Of a stretch of DNA of 64,000 nt, positions 55,713 to 64,000 are shown in pieces. The stretch comes from Lactarius indigo (Eukaryota > Basidiomycota > Agaricomycetes > Russulales > Russulaceae). The position numbers and the translations under genes were made by a program. The notes under the pieces are model-generated. The model did not search any database. It was not told the DNA's origin and worked only from the letters and a program-made list of their open reading frames with translations. Position 1 is the stretch's first letter. Every line of letters begins with the position of its first letter. The stretch lies in contig JAFKAC010000002.1 of NCBI GenBank assembly GCA_025766275.1, positions 1-64,000 on the forward strand, given 5' to 3'.

Positions 55713-56752
55713 GTGGGGCATATCACTGCTCAAGAACGGGCTAATGTCTTACAGAGGTTCCCTGACCCAACTCGCCAGCCTGACAATGAGCAGCAGCATG
55801 CTGTCGCTCACATCTTCCAAGATGACAATGGCGATTGGGAACCCATTGCTGTCATCCCCCCAGGTAATGACTTCATTGGCACAAGGGGAATTCTCCCTGC
55901 TGAACGTCCCCTCGAAGACCCAACTGGAGTCAGAAGCAGTGGAGGATTGGCAGAGAGTGGCGAAGGAGTGGGCCAACAGACAGTTGCGCTTAGCGCAGAG
56001 GAGATTGAGTGAGTTGTGGCAACTCAGGCAGTGCTTCCTGATGACGAAGCTCACGCTGAGGATGGAGATTACTACCCAGTCAGACACCCCCTCCTTTAAA
56101 TGCACAGCCACCCTACTAATTCCTGAATCACCCCATGGCTCATTCACACTGATGGAACCCCCATGTCTCGAGGACGTGTGCGATTGCCCGGCATCGCACT
56201 TCACACCCCCATCATGCATGATGATGACCCTGCACAGGTTCTTGCACCTGAAGGGTTCAGGGCAAATCAACAGCCCCATTACATTCACTTCCCCATCACC
56301 GGACCTGATGGCATAGAGAGGAATGCCAGCCACATACAGATAGTTGGAGGTGTGAACCCCTTTGTCCTGGGTCTCATCCCGGGGTCCCCCCATCTTTACG
56401 GCAAACCCCTCTATGCCTTCCCAATGCTGTCAGCTGTGGGATGTGCCCACATCACCCACAAGGACTTGGTCATCCTCGCATCTGACAAGATTACCAACCG
56501 TGCACTTAACCACATAGGGGATGAGTCCCTGGTTGTGGAGGTGATGCGCTATTGGGCCGCCATGTAAGAAGAGCGGTTGGCCGTGCGCATTTGCCAACTC
56601 AAGGCAATGGTGCTGTTGGCCAGGGATGACAGGATGGACTGTATCTACCAGTTGGAGAGGGTGAATGTTTTCGAGCAGATTAGCAACAAGCAATCCATGT
56701 GGCCAGCACGAGATTTCGAGTAAGTCAGGAGTCTCACACTAAAAAGGGGGTG
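55713..56752 (+). pseudogene. Gy3 post-integrase ORF region
   Basis: Downstream of the chromodomain frame the coding pieces are QHAVAHIFQDDNGDWEPIAV (55.8 kb) and, in another frame from 56163, GPDGIERNASHIQIVGGVNP, LYGKPLYAFPML, and a helical part interrupted by TAA near 56565 (ERLAVRICQLKAMVLL). The arrangement (xxDGxxxxAxxI...YGxPxY, then helices) parallels the extension of Gy1 Pol after its chromodomain. No zinc knuckles are seen before the purine tract. Function unknown. Confidence 0.5.
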
Positions 56753-56753
56753 A

Positions 56754-57204
56754 TGTTATGGTTTGCATCTTGGACCCTTACTGTACCAGTTGTGACTACA
56801 GCTGTAAGGTAAATTAGTCATGGACTCAGGGTTTACAATAGGAGGTAGGTGATACGACATGACTTGATCCTAATACTAGTAGTAGTAGTACTAGGATTGC
56901 GGTACTTACGCGATATGTTGGATGCTACATACGGTGACTCATAGCAGCACTTGAAAGCCTGCTCTTCTTGTATTTAAACGGGCTTGCAAAGACCAAGACA
57001 CGCCATCTTGGTCTTCTTCAATTGTCACTTCTTGTCTTGTCTCCTCATCTGAGTTCTGTCCTACTTGTGAGGGCATGCGAATTATCGTCTAGTGTCTTCA
57101 AACATCCAGAATTGCCTTCGTGCCATACATCTCAGACATTATTAGCTAAGTCAGGTCACCTTGTCTATCAGCTCAAGTCAAGCTAACATTGTGACAGCGT
57201 TACA
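56754..57204 (+). repeat. Gy3 3' LTR (451 bp)
   Basis: TGTTATGGTT...GCGTTACA, with TATTTAA at 56971-56977 and the self-priming partner ATCTTGGTCTT at 57005-57015 inside a GACCAAGA/TCTTGGTC inverted repeat. Confidence 0.9.
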
Positions 57205-57738
57205 ATATCTGGACATATTTAAGATTTTCTTTGCCAGTGGGGTGGGAATGATCAGGAAAATATTTGCCAAGCACAGTACCAGTGAAGGGGTACATCTTGA
57301 TTTGCACATGGCAGGGGCAGCCGCCCTCAATGTGCTTACTGTCCCTGGTTTCATGATTAGTTTTCTTCTCATATTTCTTAGTGCCATCGGTTCCTTGGCA
57401 TGTGCAGACAAAAAGCCATGACCCACTGAACAGCACACTCTGATTAGCACTCACACATGAACCCCTGTTTTGGGTAATGCGGAGCTCAATCCTGTGAGCC
57501 CAATGCTCATTCTCATGCCACTTATTGAAGTCTTCCTGGGAATCCCATTTGAGACTGTAGCTGTGCTCCTGATCCCAGGTAATGCTCCTGTGCTGTCATG
57601 AGGTCGCAGGATCGATCAGCTCCTGGCACCTAGATTGGCGGTGAGCACTGTGAGCTCCTGTGCCTGTGGTGGAACTAGTGTTGGCAGGTGGATTCATGTC
57701 CGGGACGAAAGGCACTTTGAAAATAAACTCGGACATGG
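57205..57738 (-). pseudogene. N-terminal fragment of a FAR1/FLYWCH-like (MULE-type) zinc-finger protein
   Basis: Starts MSEFIFKVPF at 57738. After a TGA (57596-57598) it continues in the same frame with YSLKWDSQEDFNKWHENEHW, FVCTCQGTDGTKKYEKK, GGCPCHVQIKMYP and VLGKYFPDHSHPTGKENL. Cysteine and histidine spacing and flanking motifs are those of the DNA-binding part found at the N terminus of fungal MULE-type transposases. It is cut by the Gy3 3' LTR at 57204, so the catalytic domain is absent. The rest of the gene was not found in the window. Confidence 0.5.
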
Positions 57739-59058
57739 CTGGGAGGTGTAGTGGCAATACAGTACTGTTGGATCACTCATGCGTGCTCTTGTGTGGTACA
57801 TTCTGTGGCCCTGTGGACTGTGGACTGTGGCCTGAAAATTGAAATTTATTGTCTAAGCTGGGGATTGATGTGCAGCTCACTGCACAAGAGGGGGGGTAAA
57901 GCTACTAGCATTGAGAACAAATACATGGCATGGTAATTCTACTATACATCTAATGAAGTGGGCACAATGCATGAGAGGGGGGGCACACACAAAATGCAGT
58001 GTTGCCAGTGGTAGTGAGTGCAAGCAGCAGCAATGCTGTCATAGATTCAGTATGTTGTCATCTGAAATGGGAGAGTGGGGGCATACCTGAATGGCCATGC
58101 TCCACTGGTTCCAGCTTGATTGCATGCATTGTTGTCACCCTGCTTGTGGCACTCTCCATGGTATGCACAATGCAGGGGTGTGGCTGCATTGTGTATGTGT
58201 AAAGGCAGTGCATGTGTGGAGCAAGGCCAGGGGGGCACCCAAACGCACTTCAGTAGTGGGGTGGTGGAGTATACATTGGGCCACTTTGCTAGACCCCTGC
58301 ATTGTCCCCAATGTAAGCGAATTTAGAATTTAGCTATTTGATTGTGACAATGTACCTTTTCATGTTGTGCCCTGTGCACTCCCCACCTACACAAGCTCAA
58401 TTGATGCCTGCACCATGTGCCATCAACACAATGGACAGCCTGATGATCTCTTCCAAGACAAGCTGTGCATCTGGAAAACACCCTAAGGTGCCACATCATT
58501 GTAGAGGTTGGGGATGCAGGATTGTGCTTGTGTTGGTTGCACTGAATGCACTCTTCATGCTGCATGAAGTGGCAGGAATAGGGGATGAGTGGTCACACAT
58601 TTGGGATGTGTCTGGGGACAGGGCCACAAAGGGGCCACACAACCAAAATGAGTAGTCATGTGCCCATTTGGTGTGGCATGAATTTCACTCATAGGGTTAT
58701 GGTTGGCACGATTCTTTATTTGCTACTATTTACAGTAAAAGTACTTAGTGATTAATCATTTACAGTCATGTGCCAGTTTTTTGTTTTTGGTTCAGAGCCA
58801 CAAAAAAGTTCTCACAACCATGGGAAGGTATGCAGAATTACAAAGACTCTAAGGCTGGCCCAATCTGGAAATTGCCTGCTTTTCCCCCATATCATCTCTC
58901 TTTCTCATTCTCTTACCCTCACTAATCATCACAGTTCATTATTCACTTTGTTTTACACCCAGCTAAGTGATCTGTGAAGGCAGTCCCTTGCATGGAGATG
59001 TTACCAAGTCAGCCACATTCTCACAGGCTCCCACATCACCCATATCAATCCACAAACA
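57739..59058. other. Unassigned sequence upstream of the zinc-finger relic
   Basis: G/T-rich in part, with many TGTG/CACA words. I see no protein family, LTR ends or RNA gene. It may be flanking sequence or the non-coding end of the MULE-like element. Confidence 0.35.
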
Positions 59059-59060
59059 TA

Positions 59061-60650
59061 CAGTGGTGATCAAAAGTATTGCACAACATGTGCAAACAAA
59101 TCTCAATGCCCACCGTTTTTCGAAAACTCAGTAAATGTTCCATGTATTAGGGTTCAATTGGTAGCTATTTGAGTCTAGAATGTGAAAATGAGTGTTTTGA
59201 GGCTTTAAAATAAGTGTGGGATGTATGGGAAGTAATCTATGGAAAAATGTGTGTGCAGTTCTTTTGAACATGGCCCCTACTTCAGAAAGACATGAGCACC
59301 ACCAAAGAACAAAAAAGAGAGACACTTACTGAGTATTAGTATTTGGTATGGTGACCTTGTGCCTCCTTCAGAGCAGCAATACGGCGGGGCATGCTTTCAT
59401 AGAGCTTGTCAAGGGCCTCCTTCAGAAAGTTGTTCCACTCCTCCTGAAGGGCCTCCCACATCTCATTCTTGTTGCAAGGAAGTGGGTCCCAGGCACGGAT
59501 CAGGTGATCCAGTTGATCCCACACATGCTCGATAATATTCATGTCTGGAGAGGATGGCGGCCAAGGGAGAACAGTGACCTTCCTATTTTGGAACCAGTCC
59601 CTTGCAACATGTGAAGTGTGTTTTGGATCGTTGTCTTGCTGGAAGATGACCTTGTCCTTGCCCATTTTCTTCAATTTGTGATCCTTGAGAGTGCCCAGAA
59701 GACTTTGTTGGAGGGTATCAACATACCCAGGACCATTCATGATCCCCTCAACACGATGAAGCCTTCCCATCCCCTCCTTGGTGTTGCAGCCCCACACCAT
59801 CACATTTCTGCCCCCACGCTTGACTGTTTTCTTCGTAAAACGAGGGTCTAGTGCCTGTCCAGGCTATGCAATATTGGCAGCCATCTGACTTGAATAGCAT
59901 GAACTTAGACTTGTCTGAGAAAATGACCTGTTTCCAGTCTTCAACAGTCCAGTCAGCGTGCACAGTCACCCATGCCTTGCGCTTGGCCACATTGGCTGGG
60001 GAAATCCAGGGCTTGGACCTACAGACATGTGAGATGAGTCCATACTGGTGTAGTGCCCTGGAAACTGTAGGGCAAGAGACATGAGGGAAAGCCATTTTGG
60101 TGAGTTCAGCAACATTGGCAGCCTCAGTACGAGCAAGCAGGATGGCACCATGGCGAGCATCACGCTCCGGGAGCTTGTGGGGACAACCAGGCTTGTGTTT
60201 CTGGAAATAAGGGTCACCAGACTCCACAAAATGTTTGGTGAGGCGGGGAATGGTGGTGTGATGGAGGTTGAACCGACGTGCAATCTCATAATCAGATTGG
60301 CCGATGTTTTTGAGCTCAACAATCCGAGCAACCTTGCTTGGGGAGGTATAGACCATAGTATAAAGGAGTGACAATGAGTTGGAACTAAGTTTTCGTGGTA
60401 TCTCTGGCCAGTATTTATGTAGAAATGTGAAGGGGGCCTTGTGTTTAAAAGTACTGCACATGATCTTTCCGGCAATCTGACTACAGCTGTTTTGAATGCA
60501 CGTTTTCTGGCTATTGGTCATTGTTTTAGGGTCTTTTACATCCAAGGGCATGATGTCCAGCCATTTATTACTTCAGTATGTTAATATCCGAAAAGTGCAA
60601 AGCAATACAAAATTAGTCACATGACTGTGCAATACTTTTGAACGCCACTG
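59061..60650 (-). mobile_element. Tc1/mariner transposon (1590 bp)
   Basis: Inverted repeats: CAGTGGTGATCAAAAGTATT at 59061 and, on the other strand from 60650, CAGTGGCGTTCAAAAGTATT. TA dinucleotides flank both ends (59059-59060, 60651-60652), the expected target duplication. One minus-strand transposase gene fills the element. Confidence 0.9.
59336..60356 (-). pseudogene. Tc1-type DD34E transposase with one frameshift
   Basis: From the ATG at 60356 (MVYTSPSKVARIVELKN), a helix-turn-helix region (YEIARRFNLHHTTIPRLTKH) leads to the catalytic core: VIFSDKSKFMLF (first D), VIFQQDNDPKHTS (second D) and SPDMNIIEHVW (E). Length fits the usual 340 residues. One base appears lost near 59866, between GCQYCIA and PGQALDPRF-type sequence, so the frame changes. 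Otherwise intact, suggesting a fairly recent copy. An upstream ATG at 60551 exists, but that region is not conserved-looking. Confidence 0.85.
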
Positions 60651-60652
60651 TA

Positions 60653-61230
60653 TCTCAGGTCAATATCTGTAGCTACCAGTCCTGTGGCAACATGCACAGC
60701 CATGGCAGTGCAAGAATACCACATGTGTAGCAGGAGCAGCAGACATCAAGAGCCTCCAAGTGCAGACCCAACTGCAAGTGCACCATGGTCACACAGCAGG
60801 TCATACATCACATACAGACCACAGACAATGTCATCCATTGATCACAGTGATTATAGGTCCCACAGAAGCATGCACAGAGGAATGTGAGGGGGTTCTTCCA
60901 AGAGCAACTTCCAATGCAAAGAGGACACAAGTGCAAGGTCTAGCAGTTGTGCTATTGAATATGTGTTGTGAGATTCTATTTCCAGCCCTTGCATATTTTC
61001 ACATTCCATGTGGGCATTGTGCAAACCTGCATGATTCCTTTGCACTCAGTCTTGATTTGTTGTTTCATACTTACTTGGACACCCAGTCCATTGTCCCATT
61101 TCCCCTCCCAGTCATACCCTCATCCACAGATTTGTTATCTCGTTGCCCTGTGGAAGCAGAGCATAAAATTTACTACTGTATAGTTCTATACTTGAGGACT
61201 ATATATCTTCCTAGTTCTACAGTGTAGCAC
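60653..61230. other. Unassigned sequence between Tc1 element and Cop3 LTR region
   Basis: Continues the sequence interrupted by the Tc1 element. No recognised gene. Confidence 0.35.
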
Positions 61231-61809
61231 CTCAGCTTTGCCATTCTAGCATGTGCAATAGCTGAGGTGAGTTTAGTCTCATACTTACATTCACTTTGCC
61301 TGTACTTACATGATCCACAGCATTGTTTTCCATGCAGATAAATAAATATATTAGCTTTGCCATTCTAGCATGCACAATAGCTGAGCATTGTCTTCCGTGC
61401 AGACATCACTGCACACTCAATATATTAACATCTTATATTTATTCACATTACTTTGGTCCTACACACATCCATACCTCTTTGATGTGCCACATACACACAC
61501 ATGTTTTTTGAGATCCTAATACAACCCTCAGTACATGGAAGCGGGCGAACTGCGATTATTGATTACAAACCTAATACAACTGAGGCGGGTTATTAATACA
61601 AACTTTACAGTAATGCAGATGATATCAAAACTTACCCCTCAGTATGCGGAAGCGGGCGAACTGAGGGGTTGAAACGGTAAACTACGAGATATTATAGTGG
61701 CTGTTGTTTATGAATTTCTGTAACCAAACACTGTCCAAAAATGTCCAGTAGTCATTCCGGAATCGAGTCATCATGTGACGCATTCCTCAGCACTCCCTGC
61801 AGCATGACA
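61230..61809 (-). repeat. Cop3 3' LTR (left limit uncertain) with internal duplications
   Basis: On the minus strand the LTR starts TGTCATGCTG at 61809, directly after a purine tract (CTGAGGGGGAG). It contains two copies of GAAGCGGGCGAACTG (about 61548 and 61648) and two of TTTGCCATTCTAGCATG (about 61237 and 61355). The inner end is not defined because the 5' LTR is outside the window. Confidence 0.5.
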
Positions 61810-61864
61810 CTCCCCCTCAGCGCGAACTCGGAGAGAAAGCAATGTACTCAGGAAAGCGATGTAC

Positions 61865-64000
61865 TCAGTTGCTGCCAGTTGTGATGACCCCTAAGAAATT
61901 CTGCAGGGTTGCAAAGGCTGGTTCAGGTAGCGCTTTAGTGAGTATGTCCACGATATTGTCTGAGGTAGCGATCTGTGTCACGATCAGTTGTTGGCTCTCA
62001 ACGCACTCCCTGATCCAATGGTATCGGACGTCGAGGTGTTTGACTCGGTCATGGAATGCCTGGTCACCACTGAGGATTATGGCTGCTGAGTTGTCGCAGA
62101 GGAGTTTGGAAGGGGTTTTCAGCTCATGGCCCAGTTCAGTCAGAAGGTTGCGCAGCCAGATCAGTTCTCTGCTTGCCTCAGATACCGCTATGTATTCGGC
62201 TGCGCATGTTGATGTGGCGATGGTCTTTTGTTTCTTTGACGACCAGGATACCATGCCGCTGCCAAGTGAGAAGCAGTATCCCCCAACCGATCGCCGACCT
62301 TGCGGGCCGGGGTCGTTGGCGTAGTCCAAGTCGCTGTATCCCAGAAGGTTTGGTGAGCTGTCGGTGCCGCCAAGACGCAGTGCCAAGTTTCTCGTGCCCT
62401 TTAGATAGCGCACCACTCGTACTGCAGCTTGCCAGTGGGTTTCACAGTAACAATTGACGAAGCGTGACAGTTTACTGACAGCGAAGGCGATGTCAAGCCG
62501 TGAGCTGCTGGCAACGTACATGAGGGATCCTACTAGGGAGTGGTACGGGAGTGAGTCTAGGCGTTCTTGCTCCCCCTCATCCAGTGGCGTCTGGGGGTCA
62601 GGTGGGACAAGCTGAGCGCCATGCACCATTGGCATGTTTGCGGGCTTGGCATCGGTCTGATGGTAAGTGGTGATGATCTTGTCGATCAAGGCTTTCTGAC
62701 TGAGTAGGATGGTACCAGCGATAGCGTCACGTTCAAGGGCAATTCCGACGACCAGTTTGGCTGCACCAAGTGCAGTAATTTGCCAGGTGGACTCAAGCTC
62801 GGACTGGAACAGCTGAGTCTCAGCATCACTGGATGAAACAGCCAGCATGTTGTCAACATGTACCGCAACAAAAGTCGTCGCCGCGCCAGACTGTTGTACA
62901 TAGACGCACCACTCACAGTTGATGTGGCGGAAGCCCCACCTCAGGAAGGACACGTGCAGCGTCTTGTTCCAGATATGAGAGGACTGCTTCATGCCATAGA
63001 GCCCACGTCGAAGTTTCCATACATGGTCGCTGCCAGCGGTTGCGAAGCCAGGCAGCTGCTCCATGTACTGCACTTCATTGTTGGGCAGAACACCATTCAG
63101 GAATGCCGTTTTCACGTCATACTGTTCGATGCACCAACCATTGCAGGCTGCAAGATGGAGTATGGTGCGTAGAGATTCGAGGCGTGCAGTGGGCGAGGTG
63201 GTGTCAGTGTAGTCCCTCCCCCAAACCTGCTGGAAACCCTTCGCAACCCAACGAACCTTGTGCCTGACAGGTACACCGTGTTCGTTGCGCTTCAGGTGGC
63301 AGACGAACTTGCCCCGAAGTATTTTGCAGTCAGGAGGCACGGCAGATTGGGGAATGACCTGGAAGACATCCATTTCTTCCAGGCTGCGAATTTCCGACCG
63401 AGCACCTTCCATCCACTTGTCAACGTCCTCCGAAGCGATCGCCTCATGCCACGTTGGTGAGTCAGGGTCTTCGACATCGACGAGGTATGCAGTGTCGATC
63501 GGATCACTGATCTCGCCTTTGTGTGCCGGACTGTCAGCCTGCGATGGCCTTGGCTCCAAGCCATCGCTGGTTTCCTGTCTGGTGGGCGCAGGTACGTGGA
63601 TGCGTGTGGATCTGTGGGGAGGAGGATCATCGGTTTGTGGTACACATAGGGGCGCCGAAGAGGACGCGTCAGCATCCGTCGCGGCAGGCTGTGGTGTGTT
63701 CAGGGGCTCATCGGCGTTAGTGTGATCCAGGGGGTTCAGAGTCACCCCCGGACGGAAAGGGCGAGAGGTGTCGTTGAGATGTTCAATGAACTTGATGTGG
63801 TGCGTGTCCACAATGCGGCTGGTTGCCCTATTCCAGCATCAATATGCCTTGGAATTGGGTGTGTAACCGATCAGCACACATTCAGTGGAACGGGTGGCGA
63901 TCTTCAGGTTTGGGCCGAAGATCAGCACATATGCATGACATCTGATCTCACGCAGGTGGGAGAGGTTTGGTTTCGCGCTGAACCACAGTTCGAATGGCAA
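61865..64000 (-). pseudogene. Cop3 copia pol: integrase end, RT and RNase H, 5' end outside window
   Basis: From the right edge: FELWFSAKPNLSHLR (end of integrase), then a TGA at 63839-63841 within KAY-CWNRAT where arginine is normal, and on in the same frame for about 650 residues. A proline-rich linker leads to RT with VRWVAKGFQQ, QYDVKTAFLNGVLP (about 63.1 kb) and VHVDNM (about 62.85 kb). RNase H follows with GYSDLDYANDP and SWSSKKQKTIATST, and the usual end DNIVDILTKALPE. The RT catalytic pair VDD is VDN here, so the second aspartate is replaced by asparagine. With the TGA this marks an inactive copy. Confidence 0.85.

Larger units (their letters stand above)
54013..57204 (+). mobile_element. 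Gy3 3' half: integrase, chromodomain, extra ORF, 3' LTR
   Basis: Plus-strand gypsy sequence, 5'-truncated by Gy2-C in the region before the integrase zinc finger, ending in a purine tract (AAAAAGGGGG, 56741-56750) and a 451-bp LTR. Same family and orientation as the 5' part at 5202-18813, so both may derive from one element whose middle received all later insertions. However, flanking 5-mers (GGAGT, ATATC) do not match. Confidence 0.8.

Noticed and set aside
57739..59058. Helitron ends
   Set aside because: No CTRR with a preceding hairpin and no Rep/helicase motif could be supported.

Overview
The window looks like nuclear DNA of a basidiomycete fungus, probably an agaricomycete. The reasons are a FunK1-type protein kinase relic, a Plavaka-type DNA transposon whose transposase has short (about 45-75 nt) GT-AG introns, chromodomain Ty3/gypsy elements, and Ty1/copia elements primed by an internal piece of initiator tRNA-Met. 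I cannot name a species. Almost all of the 64 kb is a nest of transposable elements. Only the pieces at 1-1535 (ParB-like relic), 30.7-33.8 kb (unrecognised exons and FunK1) and 33.96-35.9 kb (an intact 642-codon ORF) look like captured host or unknown genes, and most of these are broken. I saw no rRNA, tRNA or CRISPR.

Names used here. Gy1: young gypsy element, 36214-44184, minus. Gy2: gypsy family with solo LTR A (44910-45492) and truncated copies B (48584-51491) and C (51492-54012), minus. Gy3: gypsy family with a 5' part at 5202-18813 and a 3' part at 54013-57204, plus. Cyc: LTR element carrying a cyclin domain, 24501-30634, plus. Cop1: copia, 35964-47958, plus, split by Gy1 and Gy2-A. Cop2: copia, 18814-24500, plus, with a solo LTR at 47959-48583, minus. 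Cop3: copia, 64000 down to 61809, minus. Cop4: copia relic near 2.7-4.5 kb.

Layout. 1-1535 ParB-like pseudogene; 1.7-2.0 kb pyrimidine tract; 2.7-4.5 kb Cop4 relic with a solo LTR; 4.56-5.2 kb LTR fragments; 5.2-18.8 kb Gy3 5' LTR and start, split by another LTR, which is itself split by an 11.8 kb Plavaka transposon; 18.8-24.5 kb Cop2; 24.5-30.6 kb Cyc; 30.6-35.96 kb non-LTR genes; 36-48 kb Cop1 with Gy1 inside; 48-54 kb Gy2-B and Gy2-C; 54-57.2 kb Gy3 3' half; 57.2-57.7 kb zinc-finger gene relic; 59.06-60.65 kb Tc1/mariner; 61-64 kb Cop3. Target-site duplications (TSDs) fix the nesting for Gy1 (tacag), Gy2-A (agtag), the split LTR (gcaaa) and two solo LTRs (acaag, agtat).

Main observations. 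(1) Cyc has near-identical LTRs and no reverse transcriptase, but ends in a Pho85-type cyclin box: a non-autonomous element with a captured cell-cycle gene. (2) All four gypsy-like families (Gy1, Gy2, Gy3, Cyc) carry an 11-14 nt sequence just inside the 5' LTR that is perfectly complementary to a sequence about 34 nt downstream of the LTR TATA box. The pairs differ between families and co-vary, which is the signature of Tf1-like self-priming. (3) Gy1 and Gy2 share a -1 frameshift cassette: a T-run, a 6-nt spacer and a conserved hairpin at the gag/pol junction. (4) Gy1 Pol continues past its chromodomain into about 430 residues ending in four CCHC knuckles, and Gy3 has a related post-integrase ORF. 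(5) Nonsense codons are nearly all TGA, and aligned Gy2 copies show CGA versus TGA in both directions, which points to CpG deamination.
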